Shown: piece by piece, positions 1 to 5,214 of the stretch | Layout of the letters: each line of letters begins with the position of its first letter | Position numbering within the stretch: the first letter of the stretch is position 1 | DNA from: JAGTVB01 sp964624765 | Lineage (GTDB): Bacteria; Pseudomonadota; Gammaproteobacteria; HK1 | NCBI GenBank assembly: GCA_964624765.1 | Contig: CAZUZO010000069.1 | Coordinates: 1 to 17,800 of the forward strand | Direction of reading: 5' to 3' | Length of the DNA stretch: 17,800 nt | The notes under the pieces: model-generated | Seen by the model: the letters and a program-made list of their open reading frames with translations, nothing else | Database searches by the model: none | Told to the model about the DNA's origin: nothing | Program-made: the position numbers and the translations under genes

Positions 1-63
1 ACCTTGGTGGAGAAAATGCGCAAATTCGGCCTACAACGCCCGGAAAGAGCGTCGGTAATTTGA
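1..63 (+). CDS. possible 3' end of an unidentified upstream gene (partial)
   Basis: Frame 1 is open from the window edge to a TGA at 61-63 and would encode a C-terminus ending RPERASVI. The codons look coding-like, but 20 codons are too few to prove a gene, and I recognise no family. In many gammaproteobacteria fliA follows flhF and flhG, so a flagellar gene would fit by position, but this tail does not resemble the FlhG ends I know. About 480 bases separate it from fliA, so it is probably a different transcription unit. Confidence 0.28.
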   Translation, partial: TLVEKMRKFGLQRPERASVI

Positions 64-543
64 CGAAAATTAATAAGGTGTCGGTTTTCCGCTATTAGCA
101 TGATGATTGAACGGCTAGCTGTTGTCGGTCAAGCCGATATCGGTCACTACGGATGACATCAAGACAAGCCTGGTTGGCGATAGTGCGTTGCTATTTTGAC
201 GTTAGACAGATCGCTGACCTTGCTTGCGCCTAAGACCTGACTCCAAATCTCCAATATTTGACTCTCTGGGCATGCTCCTTGCTGGATTCCATGGCCGCGA
301 GAGGGATTCCCGACCCGGGTAGCGCGTCGCGCTGAATTCAGGACACCCCTTTATACACTGCGGTAACCCACTGATAGAGGCGATCGCTGCTACTTGCCAA
401 CACCGGCTCTGGCGATTGCCCAAGTCAATTTAGCGTCTGTGGTATGCCATCGGATTTTGATTGCATCGAAGTCGAGGGCGAGCATGGTCATGAGGGGAGG
501 ATCGGCCATGCCACTTACGCCACAGACGCGGGGAGGTTGATCC
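64..543. other. 480-base intergenic region upstream of fliA
   Basis: I see no convincing gene here on either strand; the open frames are short and have no recognisable product. A perfect 10-bp palindrome (CCGATATCGG) lies at 134-143. Its GCCGATAT part resembles a sigma-28 -10 element, but no matching -35 element lies at the right distance. The last 110 bases hold an inverted repeat that ends beside the fliA ribosome binding site, listed separately. No clear sigma-70 promoter for fliA was found. Confidence 0.5.
433..529 (+). promoter_or_regulatory. inverted repeat in the fliA leader, next to the ribosome binding site
   Basis: GCGTCTGTGG at 433-442 and CCACAGACGC at 520-529 are exact 10-bp complements. 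The next bases inside (GGTATG against CATGCC) can extend the stem around a bulge. The 3' arm ends directly before the fliA Shine-Dalgarno sequence (GGGAGG, about 531-536) and 14 bases before the ATG. In RNA this could form a long-range stem whose foot touches the ribosome binding site. A role in controlling fliA translation is inference only. Confidence 0.4.
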
Positions 544-1269
544 ATGACTGGGGTGGCCGTCCACATCGATGCGCAGGAAGATCAAACGGAATTCATCACT
601 CGACATGCGGGCCTGGTAAGGCGTATCGCATTTCATCTAAAAAGTCGACTGCCCCCCAGCGTGCAGACCGATGATCTGATTCAGGCGGGGATGATCGGCT
701 TGCTGGAAGCCTATCGAAATTATGACGCAAATCAAGGAGCGAGCTTTGAGACTTACGCCGGCATTCGGATTCGAGGGGCAATGCTCGATGAGATCAGGAA
801 AAGCGACTGGGCGCCTCGCTCGCTACACCGCAAGGTCCGTCAAGTTGCTGAAGCCATACGCTCCATCGAGGCAATAGAAGGTCGTGATGCCCGGGATATG
901 GAGGTGGCGGATCGGCTGGGCATATCGCTGGACGCCTATCATCGTATTCTGCAGGACGCTTCTGGACATAAGGTATTCAGCTTCGAGGATCTGACCGCAG
1001 GTAACGAATGCCTGGCCGAGGGGATATGTGATTTCGCAAGCGGGCCCGCCGATGCTCTCCTTATGGAGGAGTTCAAACAGGCCTTGGCGAGGGTCATCGC
1101 TAGCCTTCCCGAGCGAGAACGGCTCGTTATGTCACTTTACTACGATGAAGAGCTTAACTTACGCGAGATCGGTGCCGTGTTGCACGTCAGCGAATCGCGC
1201 GTATGTCAGATACACAGCCAAGCGTTGCTGCGGCTCAAAGCACGCATGAGTGACTGGCGCGATGAGTGA
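544..1269 (+). CDS. fliA: RNA polymerase sigma factor FliA (sigma-28)
   Basis: A 241-residue sigma-70-family protein of the flagellar/motility class, which directs RNA polymerase to late flagellar and chemotaxis promoters. Region 2 includes DDLIQAGMIGLLEAY and FETYAGIRIRGAMLDEIR (about residues 43-85). It is followed by the sigma-28 signature SDWAPRSLHRKVRQ. Region 4 includes LPERERLVMSLYYDEELNLR and a helix-turn-helix ending VSESRVCQIHSQAL near the C-terminus. Length matches the family (about 240). The ATG at 544 has GGGAGG seven bases upstream. No other flagellar gene is visible; the next gene converges on it, 28 bases from its stop. FliA is normally held by the anti-sigma factor FlgM, which is not in this window. 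Confidence 0.95.
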   Translation: MTGVAVHIDAQEDQTEFITRHAGLVRRIAFHLKSRLPPSVQTDDLIQAGMIGLLEAYRNYDANQGASFETYAGIRIRGAMLDEIRKSDWAPRSLHRKVRQVAEAIRSIEAIEGRDARDMEVADRLGISLDAYHRILQDASGHKVFSFEDLTAGNECLAEGICDFASGPADALLMEEFKQALARVIASLPERERLVMSLYYDEELNLREIGAVLHVSESRVCQIHSQALLRLKARMSDWRDE

Positions 1270-1297
1270 TCGAAACCCTATACCCGCTGGGCCCCCT

Positions 1298-1864
1298 TCA
1301 GGGTTCGTCTGCGGAACTGAACTCGATCGTCATGTAGCGCCAGGCTTGATAGTCCTGGACGGTAGGTGCCAGCCCGGCTTTCGTCTTGAGCTGCCTGATG
1401 AACTCATTGGGATCCGCAATGGAGTGCCAGACGGCGGGAAGAAACGTGGCGCGATATCGGCCGTAAGCGATAGTCAGACCGTCAACGCCGGGGCGCAGGA
1501 TGCGCGCAAGCACTTCCTCGGACTCGAATGCAACTGGGCTGCTGGGAGACAGCACCGAAATATGGAGGGTCAACTGTGGAAGCTCCTCCGCGTTGAGCGG
1601 CGCGAAACGGGGATCGCAGAAAGCAGCAGCGTAAGCGTGTTGGGCGACATCTACGACGAGTGGCCGAGTGGCCGCGAGTGCGCCGATGCAACCTCTCAAA
1701 TCGTGCTCGATCCTGAGGGTGACGAAGCTCGCTCCCAGGAGCTGTAGTCCCGACTCATAGCGAGTCGGATCCACATCCAGAGGGTTTCTTTGCCGAAGGC
1801 CGTGCTCGATAGACGCCCAGGCGATGTCGAGAAGGGTCTTTTCTTGGTCTAGCGTTAGGTGCAT
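1298..1864 (-). CDS. AMMECR1-domain protein
   Basis: An AMMECR1-family protein (the AmmeMemoRadiSam system protein A class), 188 residues from the ATG at 1864. The family hallmark LRGCIG is at residues 56-61, with the conserved core following: AFCDPRFAPLNAEEL, then LTLHISVLSP, then a C-terminal EFIRQLKTKAGL segment. The biochemical role of the family is not established. AMMECR1 domains often occur with Memo and radical-SAM genes, but neither is visible here. A GTG at 1903 would add 13 residues and has a weak AGG at proper spacing. I prefer the ATG because family members usually start just before the LTLDQEKTLL helix, although no good Shine-Dalgarno sequence precedes it. The gene is convergent with fliA. 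Confidence 0.88.
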   Translation of the reverse strand: MHLTLDQEKTLLDIAWASIEHGLRQRNPLDVDPTRYESGLQLLGASFVTLRIEHDLRGCIGALAATRPLVVDVAQHAYAAAFCDPRFAPLNAEELPQLTLHISVLSPSSPVAFESEEVLARILRPGVDGLTIAYGRYRATFLPAVWHSIADPNEFIRQLKTKAGLAPTVQDYQAWRYMTIEFSSADEP

Positions 1865-1917
1865 GGCAATCTGGGTCTCGGCTGAGAGACATGATGTGGG
1901 CACGGCTCACGCCTGCC

Positions 1918-1977
1918 GATGGCAGCGTCCCTGCCATGCCGGCCAGCCACGGGTTGCGTGACGCGAGTGTTGCCATC
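1918..1977. repeat. small hairpin-forming sequence, possible fragment of the 200-bp repeat
   Basis: GATGGCA at 1918-1924 is the complement of TGCCATC at 1971-1977. Inside, CCCTGCCATGCCGGCCAG followed closely by TTGCG resembles the TGCCGGCCAG...TTGCG segment of the repeat at 17104-17277. It lies just upstream of the AMMECR1 gene on the minus strand. The match is by eye over about 35 bases, so I treat it as a possible fragment. Confidence 0.35.
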
Positions 1978-1982
1978 TCGCA

Positions 1983-2206
1983 CCGGTTATCAGGCGTTGG
2001 TCATCGTTTCGGCAGTTTGATGACCTTTGCCCTGGGGGCAGCCGACCCCTTAGAGCAAGGGACGCCGTAAGGACGTCCGTGTCGGCTTGGGTCCGGCATC
2101 CCTGCCGCACACACCTTGCTTCAAGGGGTTTGGCTGCCGAAGGCTTGGGCACCGACGCTGTGCTCCAGGGCAACTCTGACGAAACGATGACCATGGCCGG
2201 TTATCA
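1983..2206. repeat. roughly 200-bp imperfect palindromic element (copy A) flanked by 10-bp direct repeats
   Basis: The ends at 1998-2015 and 2176-2193 are inverted repeats matching at 17 of 18 positions. Further inside, TTGCCCTGG (2027-2035) pairs exactly with CCAGGGCAA (2165-2173). The 23 bases at 2038-2060 pair with 2114-2137 apart from a small bulge and mismatches, and GGACGTCC at the centre is itself palindromic. CCGGTTATCA occurs directly repeated at 1983-1992 and 2197-2206, bracketing the element like a target-site duplication. There is no open reading frame for a transposase. This architecture suits a non-autonomous mobile element or a large palindromic intergenic repeat. A diverged relative lies at 17104-17277 in the same orientation. 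Confidence 0.65.
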
Positions 2207-2258
2207 TCATTATAGTCTTTTACTTAACCGCTATACGCTGTGCGCGTCTGCGCGAGCC

Positions 2259-2287
2259 TTGAAACGCAACTGTCTACCTTGTAACAT
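2259..2287 (+). promoter_or_regulatory. sigma-70 promoter of the initiator tRNA gene
   Basis: TTGAAA at 2259-2264 and TAACAT at 2282-2287 are 17 bases apart, which places the transcription start near 2294, about five bases before the mature tRNA. The bases directly after the -10 (CCCCC) make a GC-rich discriminator, as is typical of stable-RNA promoters under growth-rate and ppGpp control. That regulation is inferred from the discriminator. Confidence 0.6.
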
Positions 2288-2298
2288 CCCCCTATTAG

Positions 2299-2375
2299 TG
2301 CGGGGTGGAGCAGTCTGGCAGCTCGTCGGGCTCATAACCCGAAGGTCGCAGGTTCAAATCCTGCCCCCGCTACCA
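2299..2375 (+). tRNA. metY: initiator tRNA-Met (fMet, anticodon CAT)
   Basis: A 77-nt cloverleaf with anticodon CAT at 2333-2335 and an encoded CCA at 2373-2375. Initiator features are present: three consecutive G-C pairs in the anticodon stem (GGG...CCC), the A11-U24 pair in the D stem, and an unpaired 1-72 position. Here the 1-72 bases are U and U instead of the usual C and A. Its place upstream of rimP-nusA-infB matches the metY locus of other gammaproteobacteria, so the symbol is assigned by synteny. Five Ts follow the CCA. Confidence 0.95.
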
Positions 2376-2510
2376 TTTTTGCAGCTTGTTCGGATCCGCA
2401 TTCACGGGGCGCGGTCATGGCTTGGGGGTCCGCATATCGACGTTAACGGATGACGGACAATCCAGTTGACATCGACTCTCTAATATCTCCAGGAGCATGC
2501 GGAGCAGCCT

Positions 2511-2789
2511 GTGGCTGATAATCATCGAATCGGGGCGAGCAATCCTAGCGCCGTCGATAACATTGACCGCTGGAAGCGAGCGATGGACGGCATTGCGACA
2601 ACCTTTGTCGAGACCGGGATAAATCCGGCGGAAGGCATGTTTATAATGGCCAAATGTATCGGCCATGCCCTCCAAGAAGTTCCCGATCCTGGCGAGCGGG
2701 AGAGGTTGCTAGGAAACCTCATGAGCATCGTTCGCAGGATTATGCAGCACAAAGAGGATCCGAATCGGGATACGTTTGTCTGGAACTAG
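2511..2789 (+). CDS. hypothetical 92-residue protein
   Basis: I do not recognise this protein. It is 92 residues, probably soluble, and mostly helical by eye, with charged stretches (NIDRWKRAMDGI, DPGERERLLGNLMSIVRRI) around a more hydrophobic middle (GINPAEGMFIMAKCIGHAL). It has no signal peptide, membrane segment or metal-binding motif. The GTG start at 2511 is supported by GGAG at 2501-2504, six bases upstream. A perfect -35 hexamer (TTGACA, 2466-2471) lies upstream but has no well-spaced -10, so the gene may depend on read-through from the tRNA. It sits between metY and the rimP promoter, a position where I know of no conserved gene. An overlapping 40-codon frame from ATG 2497 seems less likely. 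Confidence 0.6.
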   Translation: MADNHRIGASNPSAVDNIDRWKRAMDGIATTFVETGINPAEGMFIMAKCIGHALQEVPDPGERERLLGNLMSIVRRIMQHKEDPNRDTFVWN

Positions 2790-2814
2790 CACCGTATCAT
2801 TGAAGACAGGCTTA

Positions 2815-2959
2815 AGAAGCTGTTTTAAAAATTACTGCGCTTGCCTGAGCTGCGTTGCACGGCGGCTCGCAATCTTCATGTACTCCGTTGTACACTCCGG
2901 TTGCTTGCCACCGTGCGCCTCCCTCTGCCGGCGCTCGTAACATTTTTAAAACAGCTTCT
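2815..2959. repeat. 145-bp inverted-repeat element with perfect 18-bp ends (MITE-like)
   Basis: AGAAGCTGTTTTAAAAAT at 2815-2832 is the exact reverse complement of 2942-2959. The 109 bases between are GC-rich and also partly self-complementary. GCACGGCGG pairs with CCACCGTGC at eight of nine positions, and TGTAC faces GTACA at the tip around a short loop. Each arm contains the palindrome TTTTAAAA. No coding frame is present. The structure fits a miniature transposable element or a large cruciform repeat. In RNA the element could also end transcription from the preceding 92-codon gene. No clear target-site duplication is visible. Confidence 0.7.
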
Positions 2960-2965
2960 GAGGTG

Positions 2966-2995
2966 TTGAGCTAAAGAGCGCAAGGCCGTTATAAT
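2966..2995 (+). promoter_or_regulatory. sigma-70 promoter of the rimP-nusA-infB operon
   Basis: TTGAGC at 2966-2971 and a perfect TATAAT at 2990-2995 are 18 bases apart, predicting a start near 3001. The AT-rich right arm of the inverted-repeat element (ATTTTTAAAA, 2942-2951) lies at about -60 to -50, where an UP element would contact the RNA polymerase alpha subunit. A transcript from here would carry a leader of about 190 bases before rimP. Confidence 0.7.
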
Positions 2996-3000
2996 TACAG

Positions 3001-3180
3001 GCAGAGTTTGCAGGCAGAGTATTGCCGGGCGGGCTACCATCACTGTTCCCTCAGCACGTGTCTGGAGACCGAAAGATACAGTGATAGGCGGGCATTACTT
3101 GCGACCATGTGCGGCCCAGTAAAAGGGCCCAGTAGGGGACGATCAGGTAAAGTGGGCTTCGCGCCCACTTTTTGTTTTCC
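3001..3180 (+). ncRNA. rimP leader RNA (putative attenuator)
   Basis: A non-coding 5' leader between the promoter and rimP. It contains a stem of ATCACTGT (3039-3046) with ACAGTGAT (3078-3085), a tandem GGCCCAGTA pair (3113-3121 and 3126-3134), and a final intrinsic terminator. Gammaproteobacterial rimP operons are known to have a leader ending in a Rho-independent terminator (the rimP-leader motif), and the position here is the same. The GCCCA of each tandem copy is complementary to TGGGC in the 5' arm of the terminator, so an alternative antiterminated fold is possible. What signal it senses is unknown; NusA autoregulation is a reasonable guess. Confidence 0.6.
3149..3177 (+). terminator. 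intrinsic terminator/attenuator before rimP
   Basis: AAAGTGGGC (3149-3157) pairs perfectly with GCCCACTTT (3163-3171) around a five-base loop and runs into a T-rich tract ending at 3177 (TTTTTGTTTT). It lies only about 15 bases before the rimP start, so it must be bypassed for the operon to be expressed. This is the expected layout of a transcription attenuator. Confidence 0.75.
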
Positions 3181-3191
3181 TGGTAGTGACG

Positions 3192-3647
3192 ATGAGACCG
3201 CAACACGAGGCGCTTCAACGGCTGATCGAGCCCGCAGTCAAGGTGCTTGGGTATGAACTGGTTGGCATCGAGTATTTACCGCACGGTACCCAGACACTGA
3301 TGCGAGTCTATATCGACAGCGAGGAGGGTATTTCGGTGCGTGACTGCGAGCGCGTCAGTCACCAAATTAGTGGCGTGCTCGATGTGCATGACCCCATTCC
3401 CAGTCGCTACACATTGGAGGTTTCTTCACCAGGGATCAATCGACCGCTGTTCGCTGCGAGCGATTTTGAACGCTTTAAAGGCAGACGCGTTAGCGTCAAG
3501 CTGCGGACGCCTTTGCACGGTCAAAGAAATTTCAATGGAATGTTGTTGGGGTGTGGCGAGGGAGTCGTTCGGGTACATGCTGAAGGCATTGAGCATTTGT
3601 TGCCGCTTGAACAGATCGGTACCGCGCGGCTCGTACCAGAGCTTTAA
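3192..3647 (+). CDS. rimP: ribosome maturation factor RimP
   Basis: RimP, about 151 residues, assists late 30S subunit maturation in the cytoplasm. The family features are clear: LGYELVGIEYLPHG near the N-terminus, the MRVYIDSEEGISVRDCERVS segment, SGVLDVHDPI, and the signature YTLEVSSPGINRPLF, followed by a C-terminal SH3-like beta domain ending ARLVPEL. The ATG at 3192 gives the usual distance to the EPAVKVLG segment. A GTG at 3186 would add two residues. Neither start has a strong Shine-Dalgarno sequence, because the attenuator hairpin and its T tract occupy the upstream bases. It is the first gene of the nusA-infB operon, 37 bases before nusA. Confidence 0.96.
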   Translation: MRPQHEALQRLIEPAVKVLGYELVGIEYLPHGTQTLMRVYIDSEEGISVRDCERVSHQISGVLDVHDPIPSRYTLEVSSPGINRPLFAASDFERFKGRRVSVKLRTPLHGQRNFNGMLLGCGEGVVRVHAEGIEHLLPLEQIGTARLVPEL

Positions 3648-3684
3648 CCACCGTCGTATCGGTGCAAGAACGTGGGGACGAGTC

Positions 3685-5193
3685 ATGAGCAAAGAAATTC
3701 TGCTGGTCGTAGATGCTGTCTCCAACGAAAAGGGCGTTGACAAAGGAACGATCTTTGAGGCGATTGAGGCCGCACTGGCCAGCGCGACAAAGAAGCGCCA
3801 CCGAGACGATATCGACGTGCGTGTCACGATCGATCGTCACACTGGCGATTATGAGACGTTTCGTCGTTGGCAAGTGGTGGATGCAGAGGAGGGAGCGGTC
3901 GAATTTCCAGAACGACAGATCGCGCTAAGCGATGCGATCAAACGAGAGCCCTCAGCGCAGGTCGGGGGGGTTATCGAGGAGCCCATGGAGTCGGTGGATT
4001 TTGGCCGGATTGCGGCCCAGACCGCCAAGCAAGTGATCGTGCAGAAGGTACGCGAAGCTGAACGTGCCCAGATTGTGGAAGTGTTCAAAGATCGTGTCGG
4101 GGAATTGGTCAATGGGATCGTCAAACGTCTAGAACGGGGTAACGTCCTATTGGACTTGGGAGGCAACACCGAAGCGGTTGTGCTTAGAGACGAAATGATT
4201 CCGCGTGAATCGGTGCGCCCAGGGGATCGCCTGCGAGGATATCTGCGTGAGGTGAGGGCAGAAACGAGGGGCCCCCAGTTGTTCGTAAGCCGCACTGCGC
4301 CGGAGCTTCTGATCGAGCTGTTCAAGCTTGAAGTGCCGGAGATCGGGGAGAGACTTATCGAGATCCTGGGCGCCGCCCGCGACCCGGGGTCGCGGGCTAA
4401 GATCGCGGTGAGAACTCGGGAGTTGCGTATCGACCCGGTCGGCGCCTGTGTGGGGATGCGAGGGTCTAGAGTGCAGGCTGTGTCGAACGAATTGGCTGGC
4501 GAGCGTGTCGATATCATCCTTTGGGACGAGAACCCCGCCCAGTACGTTATCAACGCCATGTCGCCTGCGGAGGTGGCTTCCATCGTCGTCGACGAAGAAG
4601 CCCGATCGATGGATGTGGCGGTCAAGGAGGATCAATTATCCCAAGCCATCGGTCGGGGCGGCCAGAACGTGCGACTGGCGAGTCAGCTGACTGGCTGGGA
4701 GCTCAACGTCATGACGGATACGCAGGCTGAGGAGAAGAGCGAGGCAGAGGTGGAGCGGCTGTCGGCCATGTTCATGGAGCAGCTGCATGTGGACGAAGAG
4801 GTGGCCACGATTCTTGCCCAGGAGGGTTTTTCCAGTATCGAGGACGTCGCCTATCTGCCTACTCAAGAGATGTTGGGGATCGAGGAGTTTGATGAGGCAG
4901 TCATTAGGGAGCTGCAATCACGGGCCCAAGACGTGCTGCTCGCCAGGGAAATCGCCACGGAGGAAAAGGCTGCGACGGTGGAACCGGCGGAGGATTTATT
5001 GAGCGTCGAAGGCATGGATCCAGAGCTTGCCTACAAGCTGGCAAGCCACGGGGTCGTTACTCGAGAAGATCTGGCAGAGCGATCTGTGGATGAGCTGGTG
5101 GAGCTATCCGACGTTGATGTGGACCGAGCAGGCCCCCTGATCATGGCGGCGCGTGCAGTCTGGTTTGAAGAAAAGCACGAGCAGCAGAGCTGA
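3685..5193 (+). CDS. nusA: transcription termination/antitermination factor NusA
   Basis: NusA (502 residues) binds RNA polymerase and nascent RNA and controls pausing, termination and antitermination. The order is an N-terminal polymerase-binding domain (from MSKEILLVVDAVSNEKGV), an S1 domain from about residue 139 (LVNGIVKRLERGNVLLDLGG), KH1 with VGACVGMRGSRVQAV (about 252-266), KH2 with IGRGGQNVRLASQLTGW (about 322-338), and two C-terminal acidic helix-hairpin repeats (FSSIEDVAYLPTQEMLGI and GVVTREDLAERSVDELVEL). Two C-terminal repeats are typical of proteobacterial NusA. The ATG at 3685 follows GGGGA and gives the canonical N-terminus. An earlier in-frame GTG inside rimP is not credible. 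NusA may act on the operon's own leader. Confidence 0.98.
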   Translation: MSKEILLVVDAVSNEKGVDKGTIFEAIEAALASATKKRHRDDIDVRVTIDRHTGDYETFRRWQVVDAEEGAVEFPERQIALSDAIKREPSAQVGGVIEEPMESVDFGRIAAQTAKQVIVQKVREAERAQIVEVFKDRVGELVNGIVKRLERGNVLLDLGGNTEAVVLRDEMIPRESVRPGDRLRGYLREVRAETRGPQLFVSRTAPELLIELFKLEVPEIGERLIEILGAARDPGSRAKIAVRTRELRIDPVGACVGMRGSRVQAVSNELAGERVDIILWDENPAQYVINAMSPAEVASIVVDEEARSMDVAVKEDQLSQAIGRGGQNVRLASQLTGWELNVMTDTQAEEKSEAEVERLSAMFMEQLHVDEEVATILAQEGFSSIEDVAYLPTQEMLGIEEFDEAVIRELQSRAQDVLLAREIATEEKAATVEPAEDLLSVEGMDPELAYKLASHGVVTREDLAERSVDELVELSDVDVDRAGPLIMAARAVWFEEKHEQQS

Positions 5194-5214
5194 GTATCGG
5201 TGAGGAAAGCAGCG

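Noticed and set aside
133..140. GCCGATAT resembling a sigma-28 -10 element
   Set aside because: No TAAA-like -35 lies at the required distance. The bases are part of a simple 10-bp palindrome (CCGATATCGG), so chance is a good explanation.
170..196. GGCGATAGTGCGTTGC resembling a sigma-54 promoter
   Set aside because: The GG and GC dinucleotides are 12 bases apart instead of the required 10.
1271..1307. Hairpin between the convergent fliA and AMMECR1 stops (CGAAACCCT with AGGGTTCG)
   Set aside because: The stem has a bulge and a wide loop, and there is no T run on either strand, so it is not a supportable intrinsic terminator.
2466..2486. TTGACA and TAATAT upstream of the 92-residue gene as a promoter
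   Set aside because: The hexamers are only nine bases apart, and no other -10 lies 16-18 bases after the TTGACA.
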